27,878 bases of DNA from an uncultured Lachnospiraceae bacterium (GCA_934370915.1 CAKRNI010000008.1:1-27878); one strand, 5' to 3'; shown: positions 6,459 to 15,962, counted from the stretch's first letter. Program-made: numbers and translations. The notes: generated by a model not told the origin, from the sequence alone.

Positions 6459-7709
6459 CTAATGGGCCTTTCTGTTGATAAACTCTGCCTTCGTCTTCGA
6501 ATATGTAAACTTCTGACCGCTGTAAAGGCCATAGTATCCGGACAATGTAAAGCTGATGGCAACCGCCACCGCAAAATAAGGCATCGCCTCAAACCCAAAA
6601 AGCTCGAATCCGAGGAACATGGTAGCGATCGGACAGTTTGTGACGCCAACGAAGGTAGCGAGCATTCCTGCTGCCGCGCACAGAGACGGCTCAAAGCCTG
6701 TGAGCAGACCAAAGGTACATCCAAAGGACGATCCCACTGCCAGTGTGGGAACGATCTCTCCGCCTTTAAATCCGCCGCCCAGAGCAACGGCTGTAAAAAT
6801 CATCTTCAGTAAAAATCCGAGATACGCGGATTCCCCGTCCACAGCCTTTTCTACAAGGTTAAACCCGGCTCCGCAGTAATCCCGCCCAAAAAGGAATGCC
6901 AGTGCGATGGAAAGTCCTGCTGCGATAAGGATCCTTACATAAACGTTTCCGATCTTATTTTTATAGAGATGCTGGGTTTCGTGAAGCAGAATGCAGAAGC
7001 AGACGCTGAGAAGCGCGCAGGCAAGTCCAAGCCCTACGGTGTAGAGCGCCGGAACGAGAGAAAACTCCGGGATATGAAGGATCTGGAAGAATTCCCCATG
7101 AAGTCCGAGATTTCCGGAGATCTGAGCACCGATGAAGGACGCAAAGACACAGGGCACAAGCGCCGCATAATAGGCAACACCGATGCTGATGACCTCGATT
7201 CCAAACATGGCAGCCGCCAGCGGCGTTCCGAAAATCGCCCCAAAGCAGGCGCTCATGCCGCTCATGATCATGACCTTCTTATCCCGCTCGTCCATATGAA
7301 GCACATCGCCGAAATAATTTCCGATACATCCGCCGATCTGTAAGGCAGCGCCCTCTTTTCCTGCGGATGCGCCCACAGCCTGGCTTAAGATGGTTGAGAC
7401 AAAAATACAGGGCAGGGTCGCCATTGGGATCCGCTCGTCTGAGGAGATGGATTCCAGAATCAGGTTCGTTCCCCTGTTTCCGATTTCATGGAACATCTGA
7501 TGAAGCAGGACGATCAGGACACCTGCCACAGGCATCAGATATAGCATGAAGCTGTGGGTCTTAAACAACCGCTGGGCATAGATGACCCCGTATCCGAATG
7601 CAGTTCCGATGAGGCCGCAGACCGTTCCCATCACAATGGAGATCGCGGTCCAGCGGAGAAAATACAGAATATTCTTTTTTAAAGCGGTCTGAGTTTCGCT
7701 TCTGTACAT
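6459..7709 (-). CDS. CLC-family anion transporter, fluoride exporter-like
   Basis: This is a 416-residue polytopic membrane protein of the CLC family. It has the gating-glutamate motif AGKEGAALQ (Glu119) and the later GGEIVPTLAVG (316-326). Where chloride-selective members have GSGIP it has RGTNLIL (79-85), and the internal 'proton glutamate' of E. coli ClC (second Glu of IIEEM) is valine here (GIEVI, Val173). Both features point to the CLC-F branch, which expels fluoride in exchange for protons. I place the start at 7709, where AAAGGGGAA precedes the ATG. A longer reading from 7820 would run through a perfect hairpin and adds no membrane segment. No fluoride riboswitch is visible upstream, so the fluoride assignment is by motif only. 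Confidence 0.85.
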   Translation of the reverse strand: MYRSETQTALKKNILYFLRWTAISIVMGTVCGLIGTAFGYGVIYAQRLFKTHSFMLYLMPVAGVLIVLLHQMFHEIGNRGTNLILESISSDERIPMATLPCIFVSTILSQAVGASAGKEGAALQIGGCIGNYFGDVLHMDERDKKVMIMSGMSACFGAIFGTPLAAAMFGIEVISIGVAYYAALVPCVFASFIGAQISGNLGLHGEFFQILHIPEFSLVPALYTVGLGLACALLSVCFCILLHETQHLYKNKIGNVYVRILIAAGLSIALAFLFGRDYCGAGFNLVEKAVDGESAYLGFLLKMIFTAVALGGGFKGGEIVPTLAVGSSFGCTFGLLTGFEPSLCAAAGMLATFVGVTNCPIATMFLGFELFGFEAMPYFAVAVAISFTLSGYYGLYSGQKFTYSKTKAEFINRKAH

Positions 7710-7731
7710 ACAATTTCCCCTTTGCATATGT

Positions 7732-7838
7732 GCCGGTTTCCGGCCGTTGTGTTCCGCCAGACCGGCTGGCATATCGATGCCAGAATCAGCAGATGTCCCG
7801 GCTGTCCTGCAAGTCTGCATGGATCAGCCGGGACATCT
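7732..7838 (-). terminator. Three stem-loops between ilvA and the CLC gene
   Basis: The strongest stem-loop, 7792-7838, has perfect 14-base arms (AGATGTCCCGGCTG/CAGCCGGGACATCT) starting 13 bases after the ilvA stop. It lacks a T run, so factor-independent termination is uncertain. It is followed on the minus strand by CTGGCAT/ATGCCAG (7766-7783) and GCCGGT/ACCGGC (7732-7766). They may end the ilvA transcript or form a structured leader for the transporter gene. Confidence 0.55.
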
Positions 7839-7850
7839 GACAATCAAGTG

Positions 7851-9083
7851 TTACATATAGATTCCGTTCGTCTTGGTGATCACCGGGCAGTAGCCGGCTT
7901 TCTCCAATGCTTTGATGATCTGATCCTTATGCTCGGTTCCGAAGGATTCCAGAGTGATCGTGAGTTCAACGCCTGCCGTGCGGTTTACGTTTGCGAATAC
8001 GTTGTGTTCAAGCTTGATGACGTTGCCCTGTTCCTTTGCGATCAGCGAGGATACCGCTGCCAGCTCGCCCGGCTTATCCGGAAGCATAACACTTACAGTG
8101 AAGATACGGTCTCTCTGCATAAGACCGTTCTGGACAACCGTAGCCATCGTGAGAACGTCCATGTTTCCGCCGCTTAATACCGATACGACTTTCTTGTCCT
8201 TGAAGTTGAGGTGTTTTAAGGCCGCTACCGTCAGAAGACCGGAGTTCTCAACGATCATCTTGTGGTTTTCTGCCATATCTAAGAAGGAAAGCGTCAGCTC
8301 AGAGTCGTCCACGGTAATCACATGATCCACATTTGCCTGAAGATACGGGAACAGCTTGTCTCCCGGTGTCTGGACTGCAGTGCCGTCAGCGATGGTGTTG
8401 ATCTTGGATACGGTGGTAACCTTTCCCGCCTCTAAAGATGCTTTTAAGCAGGCAGCTCCTGCCGGCTCAACAGCGATGACTTTGATCTTCGGGTTTAAAA
8501 GCTTTGCAAGGGTGGAAACGCCTGTACAGAGTCCGCCGCCGCCTACCGGAACAAGAATGTAATCGACTGTCGGGAGTTCTTTGATAATCTCCATGGCAAT
8601 GCTGCCCTGTCCGGTTGCCACCTCCAAGTCGTTAAACGGATGGACGAACGTGTATCCGTGCTCATCGGCAAGCTCATAGGCATGGGCACATGCCTCATCA
8701 AAGACACTTCCGTAGAGGACAACGTCAGCGCCATAAGCTTTTGTGCGGTTTACCTTGATTAACGGTGTGTTTACCGGCATAACGACCGTTGCCTTGACAC
8801 CTGCGAGCTTCGCGGCATAAGCAACACCCTGCGCATGGTTTCCGGCGGATGCAGTGATCAGGCCGCGGGAACGCTCTTCCGGTGTGAGCTGGCTGATCTT
8901 ATAGTATGCACCGCGCACTTTGTACGCACCGGTACGCTGCATATTCTCCGGTTTAAAGTAGATCTTGTTTCCGTAACGCTCGGAAAAATATTCACTGTAG
9001 ATCAGTTTCGTCTCCTGCGTTACTTTTTTTACGATCTCGGACGCTTCTTCAAATTTTTCAAGGCTGAGCTCCTGCATTTCCAT
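7851..9083 (-). CDS. ilvA: Threonine ammonia-lyase with C-terminal ACT domain
   Basis: This PLP enzyme deaminates threonine to 2-oxobutanoate, feeding isoleucine synthesis or threonine fermentation. The 410-residue protein shows the cofactor lysine in GAYKVRG (Lys55), the SAGNHAQG loop (79-86), the glycine-rich phosphate loop VGGGGL (180-185) and SGGN (304-307). A single ACT domain follows (about 328-405), starting FTVSVMLPDKPGEL. This length and one ACT domain match the short clostridial enzymes, which may be catabolic (TdcB-like) or biosynthetic; the sequence does not decide. I start at 9083, with AAGGAG eight bases upstream; an in-frame ATG 13 codons earlier lacks a good site. It follows ftsY by 59 bases with no terminator seen between. 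Confidence 0.92.
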   Translation of the reverse strand: MEMQELSLEKFEEASEIVKKVTQETKLIYSEYFSERYGNKIYFKPENMQRTGAYKVRGAYYKISQLTPEERSRGLITASAGNHAQGVAYAAKLAGVKATVVMPVNTPLIKVNRTKAYGADVVLYGSVFDEACAHAYELADEHGYTFVHPFNDLEVATGQGSIAMEIIKELPTVDYILVPVGGGGLCTGVSTLAKLLNPKIKVIAVEPAGAACLKASLEAGKVTTVSKINTIADGTAVQTPGDKLFPYLQANVDHVITVDDSELTLSFLDMAENHKMIVENSGLLTVAALKHLNFKDKKVVSVLSGGNMDVLTMATVVQNGLMQRDRIFTVSVMLPDKPGELAAVSSLIAKEQGNVIKLEHNVFANVNRTAGVELTITLESFGTEHKDQIIKALEKAGYCPVITKTNGIYM

Positions 9084-9142
9084 AGTCTTATTCTCCTTAT
9101 TATTACAGCTTTCCGCTGTCATTTCCTGTATGGTGTTCCTGA

Positions 9143-10078
9143 CTACTCCGGCTGTTTTGCGAACAGGGCGTTCACAAAATCCTCGGAATTAAACTTCTGA
9201 AGGTCATCAATCTTTTCCCCGACTCCGACGTATTTCACGGGGATCCCGAGTTCGGACTGGATCGCAACGGCGATGCCGCCCTTTGCGGTTCCGTCAAGCT
9301 TTGTGAGGATGATGCCGGTGATATCGGCAGCTTCCATAAACTGGCGGGCCTGTACCAGAGCATTCTGGCCGGTGGTTCCGTCGAGAACAACGAGAGTCTC
9401 TCGGTAAGCTTCCGGATATTCCTTGTCAATGATCCGATTGATCTTTTTCAACTCTTCCATAAGGTTTTTCTTATTGTGAAGTCTTCCGGCCGTATCACAG
9501 ATCAGCACATCCGCATTTCTGGATTTCGCGGCGGAAATGGCGTCATAGATCACGGCAGCAGGATCGGATCCCTCTTTCTGGGCGATCAGCTCCACACCCG
9601 CGCGGTTTGCCCACTCAGCAAGCTGGTCGATGGCTGCGGCACGGAAGGTATCAGCTGCAGCGAGAACAACCTTCTTTCCCTCGGCCTTCAGCTGGTCTGC
9701 AAGCTTTCCGATGGATGTGGTCTTTCCGACGCCATTGACACCGATGACGAGAACGACAGACTTCCGGTTTTCGAACTCATACGCATTCTCACCCAGATCC
9801 ATCTTGCTGCGGATACTGGCGATCAGGGCCTCACGGCACTGCTCCGGATCCTTGATATGCTGCTCTTTCACAGTCTTCTTTAAGTCTTCAATAACAGCCA
9901 TGGTGGTCTGAATGCCCATATCTCCCATGATCAGGGTCTCCTCAAGCTCCTCATAAAAATCGTCATCGATCGCTGAGAAGCCGGAAAAGATGGAATCCAT
10001 TCCGGACACAATGTTTTCTCTGGTCTTTGTGAGACCTTCCACAAGGCGTGAGAAAAAGCCTTTTTTCTTCTCTTCCAT
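9143..10078 (-). CDS. ftsY: Signal recognition particle receptor FtsY
   Basis: FtsY docks the signal recognition particle and its ribosome at the membrane. The protein has a short, basic N-terminal region (KKKGFFSRL) with little of the long acidic A domain of E. coli, then the N domain and the GTPase G domain. GTPase motifs are GVNGVGKT (113-120), DTFRAAA (143-149), DTAGR (195-199) and [10 protein letters not shown] (259-268). The 311 residues are typical for Firmicutes. AAAGGAGG lies six bases before the ATG. It starts 12 bases after the smc stop, so the two are almost certainly co-transcribed. Confidence 0.97.
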   Translation of the reverse strand: MEEKKKGFFSRLVEGLTKTRENIVSGMDSIFSGFSAIDDDFYEELEETLIMGDMGIQTTMAVIEDLKKTVKEQHIKDPEQCREALIASIRSKMDLGENAYEFENRKSVVLVIGVNGVGKTTSIGKLADQLKAEGKKVVLAAADTFRAAAIDQLAEWANRAGVELIAQKEGSDPAAVIYDAISAAKSRNADVLICDTAGRLHNKKNLMEELKKINRIIDKEYPEAYRETLVVLDGTTGQNALVQARQFMEAADITGIILTKLDGTAKGGIAVAIQSELGIPVKYVGVGEKIDDLQKFNSEDFVNALFAKQPE

Positions 10079-10090
10079 AGGAAACCTCCT

Positions 10091-13000
10091 TTATTTCAAA
10101 TCGTTTTCGATCAGGTTTACGGAGACGAGCGTCGATACGCCCTTCTCCTGCATCGTGATTCCGTAGAGACGGTCAGCAGCGACCATGGTGCCTCGACGGT
10201 GTGTGATGACAATGAACTGGGTATGCTTCGTCAGCTTATGCAGATATTTCGCGTAGCGGTCCACGTTGGAATCGTCCAGAGCCGCCTCGATCTCATCGAG
10301 AAGACAGAAGGGCGATGGCTTCAAGTTCTGGATCGCAAAGAGCAGGGCAATGGCCGTCAGCGCCTTTTCTCCTCCGGACATCTGCATCATGTTCTGGAGC
10401 TTCTTTCCCGGCGGCTGGGAAACGATCTGAATTCCCGCTTCCAGAATATCTTCATCCTCGATCAGCTCCAGACTGCCATGTCCGCCTCCGAAGAGTTCCC
10501 GGAATACCTTGTCAAATTCCGCCCGGATCATGGCAAATTTTTCCGTGAACTGTCTGCGCATTCCGGTATCCAGTTCCTCGATGATTTTGTAGAGAGCATC
10601 CTGAGCTGTAATGAGGTCATCGTGCTGGGTTTTCATAAACTCGTAGCGGCCGGAGATCTCCTTATAATCCTCGATCGCGTTGACATTGACGTTTCCGAGA
10701 CTGCGGATCGCGTTCTTTTTCTCCGTGATCTGACGCTTCATATCCGCCGCATTGTTTAGAGTCTCATCACGCAAAAGCTCCGCTGTCGAGAAGGTCAGGC
10801 CATATTCATTCCACATATAGTCCACCTGCGCATCCTGACGTTCCGCGAGCTTATCACTCTGGTTCTGGAGGCGGAGAAGCTCTTTATCCAGATCGGAGAT
10901 CCTTGCGGAGAGATGTTCCCGCTTTTCAAAGAATCCCTTCTGGGTCTCATTCTTAGCAGCCTTTTCTTCCTGAGCGGCAGCCATCTCCCGGCAATAAGTT
11001 TCTGCGTCTTTCCCGGCGTTCTCGATCTTCTGTTTTAACTCTTCGATCTGCGCCAGACGCTTTTCTACTTCATTCTTGCTGTCTGCGTGTCCGTCCTGCA
11101 GGGACATTTTTTCGGTGAGAAGGCGTTCCTTCTCTTCCTCAAGACGATGAATATTCTGGTCGAGGAAGGAATCCTGCTGTTTCAGGTTTGCCGCTTCGAG
11201 CTGTACTTCGGAGAGTGCCGCGGCCGCGGTATCCCGGTCAGCCTTCGCCTTTTCTAACGCGGCGGAATTCGCCTCGATCTTCGCGTTCCGTGCCGTATTT
11301 TCCTGTTCCAGACGATCCATCTCTTTTGCAAGGTCAGAGAGACTGTCGCGCAGACCGTGGATCTGTTCTTCCAGCTGGCGGTTTTCCAGATTCATATCTG
11401 CGGAGGACTCGTTAAGCTCCTCCTTCTTTCCCTCTAACTGCTTTATGGCGATCTTTGCCGTATTTTCTTCCAGATATTTCTTCTGGAGGTCATTTTTTAC
11501 ATGTTCCAGTTCGCCACTCTTTTCCTGAAAGATTCCTTCCTGAAATACAGTCTCCGCCTGAATCTGATCGACCGTGGTCAATGCTTTCCTGCATGCCTCC
11601 TCCAATTCCTCCATCTCTCTCTTTCTTCCGAGAAGATTGCTGGAATTTTTGAAAGCACCACCGCTCATGGAGCCGCCCGGATTTAAAAGATCTCCCTCCG
11701 GTGTTACGATCCGGATGGAATGACGATACTTTCTGGCGATGGCGATGGCATTGTCAATGTGGTCCACCACAAGGACACGGCCGAGAAGATATTTCGCAAG
11801 TGCCTGATATTCCGGACGCACGCGGACGAGATCCGCAGCGATTCCGATGGCCCCGGGTTCTTTTAGAGCTCCCGGTGTATTGAATCCGTTTCCCGCCGAG
11901 ATCGCGGAAAGCGGAAGGAATGTGGCGCGTCCGAAACGGTTCTTTTTCAAGTGTTCGATCAGGACTTTCGCAGTCTGTTCGGAATCCGTGACGATATTCT
12001 GGATCGAACCGCCGAGAGCGGTCTCGATGGCGATCTCATATTCCTTCGGAACATCGATCAGGTCTGCCACAACGCCATGGATGCCCTTCACGCGGTCACG
12101 GACTTCCATCACACGCCTGATGCTGTTTCCGTAGCCGTCATAGCGTTCTGTCAGGTTTCTCAGGGATTCCAGTTTCGTATGAGCGGTATGATAATCCTGT
12201 TCTGTATGGCTTAAATTTCTGTTTAAACGGCGGATCTCCTCATTTGCCGCCTTCACCTCTTCCTCAAGGGACTCTGCCAGAGAGAGAAGTTTTTCAATCT
12301 CGTCATCGATCACAGTCAGGAGTTCCTTCTGCTTCGCAATCTGGTTGTCCCAGCTTTCTTCATCGCTCTTTACCTTTAAAAGCTTCTGGGCTACCTCAGA
12401 TCTGCGGACCTGAACCTGTTCCAGCATTGTGTCATACCGCTGCTTCTTTACCGATAATTCTGATTTTTCATTTAAAGCTGCGATCAGAGTTCCCTTTAAC
12501 TGTTCGATGGACTGTTCGAGGCTGTCGGCGTGGGTACCGGAGATCCTTAATGCACCTTCCGCATCGGAGAGATGCTCCAATACTTCCTGGATTTTATTTC
12601 CGAGAGTCTCCCGCTCCTTGCGGATGGACTCCTGTTCCCTATTTTTCGAGGATAATTCCTCATCTATGGCAGCAGTTCTGCTTTTAATATGTTCAGCGTT
12701 TAACTCCTCAGCATGAATCTGCTCTTTTAATACATTGATCCGGCCCTCAAGGTTTCCTGCGGACATCTTAGCCTCATTTGCGGCATTCTGCTTTTCAGAA
12801 ATCTTCTCGTCCAGAAGACGGATCGCCTCGGTAATCCGGTCATACTCCTCTTTCAGAGCCTCGGCAGCAGCCCTGGTGTCCTCCATATCCCCGGTTACCG
12901 TGTGCTCTTTCCGGGCAAGCTCCATTTTCTGGTCCTCAATGGCCTTTAAGTCTATGAGGAAGAGGTTTACATCGAAGCGCTTACATTCTTCCCGGAGCTT

Positions 13001-13648
13001 TAAATACTCCTTCGCCGTCTCTGCCTGTTTTGCGAGAGGTCCCACCTGCTTTTCCAGTTCGTTTAAAATATCGGAAACACGGACAAGATTCTGTTTTTCA
13101 TCCTCAAGCTTCTTCTGGGCGATGGCTTTTCTTCTCTTGAATTTTACGATTCCCGCCGCTTCATCGAACAGCTCGCGCCGGTCCTCCGGACGTCCGCTTA
13201 AGATCTTGTCGATCTGACCCTGTCCGATGATGGAATACCCTTCTTTACCGATACCGGTATCATAGAAAAGCTCATTGATGTCCTTTAAGCGGCAGGCACT
13301 GCCGTTTAAGAGATATTCGCTCTCGCCTGACCGGTAGATGCGTCTGGAAACTGTGACCTCATCGTAATCGATGGCAAGTTTATGGTCAGAGTTATCCAGA
13401 GTGATGGCTACATAGGCAAATCCCTGAGGCTTTCTCGTCTCTGTGCCTGAGAAGATCACATCCTGCATGGAGGAGCTTCTGAGCTGTTTTACCTTCTGTT
13501 CACCGAGCACCCAGCGGACTGCATCGGCAACATTGCTCTTTCCGCTTCCGTTTGGGCCAACAATGCCGGTAATTCCGTTGTGGAATTCAAATACGATCTT
13601 GTTCGCAAAGGATTTGAATCCCTGTACTTCGATACTTTTTAAATACAT
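10091..13648 (-). CDS. smc: Chromosome partition protein Smc
   Basis: Smc is the condensin ATPase that organises and segregates the chromosome. The 1185-residue protein is of normal length and complete: Walker A GPNGSGKS (31-38), first long coiled coil (about 170-500), a globular hinge (about 510-670, including IHGVVADLIDVP and GGSMSGGAF), second coiled coil (about 680-1010), then ABC signature MSGGEKALTA (1090-1099) and Walker B FCLLDEIEAALDD (1114-1126). It would act with ScpA and ScpB, which are not in this window. It lies between rnc and ftsY, the conserved Firmicutes order. The start has only a modest ribosome site (AGGA about 11 bases upstream). Confidence 0.97.
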   Translation of the reverse strand: MYLKSIEVQGFKSFANKIVFEFHNGITGIVGPNGSGKSNVADAVRWVLGEQKVKQLRSSSMQDVIFSGTETRKPQGFAYVAITLDNSDHKLAIDYDEVTVSRRIYRSGESEYLLNGSACRLKDINELFYDTGIGKEGYSIIGQGQIDKILSGRPEDRRELFDEAAGIVKFKRRKAIAQKKLEDEKQNLVRVSDILNELEKQVGPLAKQAETAKEYLKLREECKRFDVNLFLIDLKAIEDQKMELARKEHTVTGDMEDTRAAAEALKEEYDRITEAIRLLDEKISEKQNAANEAKMSAGNLEGRINVLKEQIHAEELNAEHIKSRTAAIDEELSSKNREQESIRKERETLGNKIQEVLEHLSDAEGALRISGTHADSLEQSIEQLKGTLIAALNEKSELSVKKQRYDTMLEQVQVRRSEVAQKLLKVKSDEESWDNQIAKQKELLTVIDDEIEKLLSLAESLEEEVKAANEEIRRLNRNLSHTEQDYHTAHTKLESLRNLTERYDGYGNSIRRVMEVRDRVKGIHGVVADLIDVPKEYEIAIETALGGSIQNIVTDSEQTAKVLIEHLKKNRFGRATFLPLSAISAGNGFNTPGALKEPGAIGIAADLVRVRPEYQALAKYLLGRVLVVDHIDNAIAIARKYRHSIRIVTPEGDLLNPGGSMSGGAFKNSSNLLGRKREMEELEEACRKALTTVDQIQAETVFQEGIFQEKSGELEHVKNDLQKKYLEENTAKIAIKQLEGKKEELNESSADMNLENRQLEEQIHGLRDSLSDLAKEMDRLEQENTARNAKIEANSAALEKAKADRDTAAAALSEVQLEAANLKQQDSFLDQNIHRLEEEKERLLTEKMSLQDGHADSKNEVEKRLAQIEELKQKIENAGKDAETYCREMAAAQEEKAAKNETQKGFFEKREHLSARISDLDKELLRLQNQSDKLAERQDAQVDYMWNEYGLTFSTAELLRDETLNNAADMKRQITEKKNAIRSLGNVNVNAIEDYKEISGRYEFMKTQHDDLITAQDALYKIIEELDTGMRRQFTEKFAMIRAEFDKVFRELFGGGHGSLELIEDEDILEAGIQIVSQPPGKKLQNMMQMSGGEKALTAIALLFAIQNLKPSPFCLLDEIEAALDDSNVDRYAKYLHKLTKHTQFIVITHRRGTMVAADRLYGITMQEKGVSTLVSVNLIENDLK

Positions 13649-13695
13649 GCGTTCATGATTCCTATTTCTTATACTTATCGCAGCAGATTTACATT

Positions 13696-14376
13696 CTACT
13701 GGATCTTACAGATTCCATGGTAAGCGGCAACCTGTTCTGCCGCTTTTTTCGTCCGACCGAGACCTCTTCCGATCTCCTCGTCACCGATCTTTACACAGAC
13801 CTCGAAGGATTTGTTGTGGTCCGGTCCTTCTTCTTTTACAAGTTCATAGACAAGTGTCTCTTTATACTTTGCCTGAACCATTTCCTGCAGGATAGTTTTG
13901 CTATCGTAAAAGAGCTGTTTGTGTTCAATATCATTCAGAATAAAACGATGGATGAACTCTTTTGCATTAGCAAGACCACCATCCAGATAGATCGCGCCGA
14001 TGACCGCTTCCATTGCGTCGGAGACAACCGACGGGCGCTTTCTTCCTCCTGTCAGATCCTCACCCTTTCCGAGCAGCAGATAGTCACCAAGGGGGATCAC
14101 CTCCGCACAGTAAGCCAATGTCGGCTCGCAGACAAGACTGGCACGAAGTTTCGTCATCTCGCCCTCCGGCATGGACTCATATGTGTGGAACAGAAAATCG
14201 CTGGAGATCACCTCGAGCACAGCGTCACCAAGAAATTCCAGACGCTCGTTGCAGCGCGTCTTATCCCAGTGCTTTTCGTTTGCGTAAGAGCTGTGGGTCA
14301 GGGCGTGGGCCAGAAGTCCCGCATCATTGAAGCGATAACCGATCACTTCCTGAAGTTTTTCAAGTTTTTCTTTCAT
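13696..14376 (-). CDS. rnc: Ribonuclease III
   Basis: RNase III cleaves double-stranded RNA and matures rRNA precursors. The 226-residue protein has the catalytic signature NERLEFLGDAVLE (43-55), the second acidic cluster DAMEAVIGAIYLDGG (120-134) and a double-stranded RNA-binding domain (about 155-226) ending in GRTKKAAEQVAA. AAAGG six bases before the ATG supports the start. It is followed 47 bases later by smc, and preceded by acpP with a hairpin terminator between, so expression may be partly separated from the lipid genes. Confidence 0.97.
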   Translation of the reverse strand: MKEKLEKLQEVIGYRFNDAGLLAHALTHSSYANEKHWDKTRCNERLEFLGDAVLEVISSDFLFHTYESMPEGEMTKLRASLVCEPTLAYCAEVIPLGDYLLLGKGEDLTGGRKRPSVVSDAMEAVIGAIYLDGGLANAKEFIHRFILNDIEHKQLFYDSKTILQEMVQAKYKETLVYELVKEEGPDHNKSFEVCVKIGDEEIGRGLGRTKKAAEQVAAYHGICKIQ

Positions 14377-14396
14377 GATTAGCCTTTCTTTAAAAG

Positions 14397-14422
14397 AAGG
14401 TGTCCCTGTAAAGAGACACCTT
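14397..14422 (-). terminator. Hairpin terminator between acpP and rnc
   Basis: Arms AAGGTGTC and GACACCTT surround a ten-base loop, nine bases after the acpP stop codon. On the minus strand the stem leads into TTCTTTTA, a modest T tract; on the plus strand it leads into TTTT. It probably reduces read-through from the very highly expressed acpP gene into rnc. Confidence 0.7.
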
Positions 14423-14431
14423 TTCCTGCAA

Positions 14432-14662
14432 TTAGTTTAATGCGTTTTTGATCGCCTCAACGGCATCGCCGACACTCGCGATCTTCTCAGCTTCCTCAGT
14501 CGGGATCTCGATATCGAACTCTTCCTCAATGCCCATAATGATCTGGAATACATCCAGGGAATCAGCACCGAGATCGTCAACGAATGTTGTGTTCATTGTG
14601 ATCTCCTCCGGATCGATGTTGAGAACCTCTGCGATGATCTGCTGTAATTTTTCAAACTCCAT
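14432..14662 (-). CDS. acpP: Acyl carrier protein
   Basis: This small acidic protein of 76 residues carries growing fatty acids. The phosphopantetheine attachment site is the serine of GADSLD (Ser35), followed by the helix and the acidic [10 protein letters not shown] start at 14662, eight bases after AGGA; the ATG three codons earlier overlaps that site. The gene follows plsX, the common order in Firmicutes. The 139-base gap holds a small hairpin (GATTGC/GCAATC) and a weak possible promoter (TTGGTC, 18 bases, TAAAAT at 14693-14722). Confidence 0.96.
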   Translation of the reverse strand: MEFEKLQQIIAEVLNIDPEEITMNTTFVDDLGADSLDVFQIIMGIEEEFDIEIPTEEAEKIASVGDAVEAIKNALN

Positions 14663-14801
14663 AATGTCCATCCTCTCTTATTTTGCTTATAAATTTTAGA
14701 CTATATCAGGTCTTTTGACCAATTCTGATACCGGATTGCTCCCGCAATCTTATATTGTGCAACAGCCTGTTCCGCGGCGCAGTCTGCGTCCGGCCAGACA
14801 G

Positions 14802-15812
14802 TTATGCTTCTGTCCCCTCCGGGGCAAGGCATTCCCTGATCTTATCCGAGATCTCATTCTCTTTAAAGGAGATGCACTGGATGATCGAGTTCTTGACTTC
14901 TTTTGCCTTGGAGCTTCCGTGAGTCTTCACTACAAGCCCCTTTAAGCCTAAGAGCGGAGCGCCGCCATACTGGCTTGCGTCAAAGCTCTTCAACGTAGAT
15001 TTTAATGCAGGTTTGATGAGAAGCGCACCGATCTTGCTTCGGAGATCACTCATCAGGCCTTTTTTTACCATTGTCATCATCGTCGCGCCCACGCCCTCAT
15101 AGAGCTTTAAGATCACGTTTCCGACAAATGCCTCGCAGACGATCACATCTGCTCCGCCGTGGGGGATCTCACGGGCTTCGATACTTCCGATAAAATTGAT
15201 ATTTTTACACTCTTTTAAAAGCGGGAACGTCTCTTTTACGAGGGCATTTCCCTTCTCCTCTTCCACTCCGATATTGACGATCGCGACTCTCGGATTTTCG
15301 ATTCCCATCACGTATTTCATATAGAGGGAACCCATCTGGGCAAACTGTACCAGGTGGGACGGTCTTGCATCAACATTCGCGCCGCAGTCGATCAGAAGGG
15401 AAACTCCCTTTTCTGTAGGAATCAGCGGTGCAAGCGGCGGACGTTCCACACCTTTTACCCGGCCCACAATGACCTGACCGCCAACGAGAACGGCTCCTGA
15501 GCTTCCGGCGGATACAAAGCCGTCAGCCTCTCCGCTTTTTACAAGATTCAGTCCGACCACAAGGGAAGAGTTCTTTTTCTTACGGATCGCATTGACCGGC
15601 GGCTCTCCCGTCTCGATCACTTCCGGGGCATCAACGATCTCGATCTGATCCTTTTTATAGGTATATTTCGAGAGTTCTTTTTCGATGACATCTTTTTGTC
15701 CTGTTAAACAGACTCTTATATCATTCCTCTCTGCGACCGCATCGACAGCACCCTTTACGATCTCTCCAGGGGCGTTATCCCCGCCCATGGCGTCTACTGC
15801 AATTTTAATCAT
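14802..15812 (-). CDS. plsX: Phosphate acyltransferase PlsX
   Basis: PlsX converts acyl-ACP to acyl-phosphate, the acyl donor for phospholipid synthesis via PlsY. The 336-residue protein starts with the family hallmark IAVDAMGGDNAPGEIVKGA and contains GLNLVKSGEADGFVSAGSSGA, LLIDCGANVDARP and the C-terminal GGAPLLGLKG. The length is standard. It leads the plsX-acpP pair; the often adjacent rpmF is absent. A promoter with an overlapping inverted repeat lies about 115 bases upstream. Confidence 0.97.
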   Translation of the reverse strand: MIKIAVDAMGGDNAPGEIVKGAVDAVAERNDIRVCLTGQKDVIEKELSKYTYKKDQIEIVDAPEVIETGEPPVNAIRKKKNSSLVVGLNLVKSGEADGFVSAGSSGAVLVGGQVIVGRVKGVERPPLAPLIPTEKGVSLLIDCGANVDARPSHLVQFAQMGSLYMKYVMGIENPRVAIVNIGVEEEKGNALVKETFPLLKECKNINFIGSIEAREIPHGGADVIVCEAFVGNVILKLYEGVGATMMTMVKKGLMSDLRSKIGALLIKPALKSTLKSFDASQYGGAPLLGLKGLVVKTHGSSKAKEVKNSIIQCISFKENEISDKIRECLAPEGTEA

Positions 15813-15921
15813 GTTTTTCTCTCCAATTTCTGCCTGCGCTGCGGAAATTTCTGTAAGATATTCCTTCAGCGCAGATCATCCAATCGAACACTGTGAAATC
15901 GCACAGTCATTCTCCGGGACT

Positions 15922-15962
15922 TTTATAGTAATTAATATACTAAATACCTTTCATAAAATCAA
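15922..15962 (-). promoter_or_regulatory. plsX promoter with overlapping operator-like inverted repeat
   Basis: On the minus strand TTGATT (15957-15962) and TATATT (15934-15939) are 17 bases apart. An inverted repeat (TAGTA, seven bases, TACTA, at 15926-15942) covers the -10 box and likely start site. Its shape recalls FapR operators (TTAGTA..TACTAA), which control lipid genes including plsX in Bacillus. The repressor is not in the window. The rest of 15813-16049 holds leader sequence with small hairpins (ACTGTG/CACAGT near 15890-15906) and no gene. Confidence 0.55.

Noticed and set aside
7710..7820. Longer N-terminus for the CLC gene starting at 7820
   Set aside because: The extra 37 residues are encoded by hairpin sequence, lack a good ribosome site and resemble nothing in the family; the ATG at 7709 has a strong site.
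7828..7841. Twelve-base match GGACATCTGACA here and near 24212
   Set aside because: A match of this length within 28 kb is expected by chance, and the surroundings differ.
7710..7850. Fluoride riboswitch before the CLC gene
   Set aside because: The conserved core (GATGG, CGCC, CTGATG in order) is not present on the minus strand.
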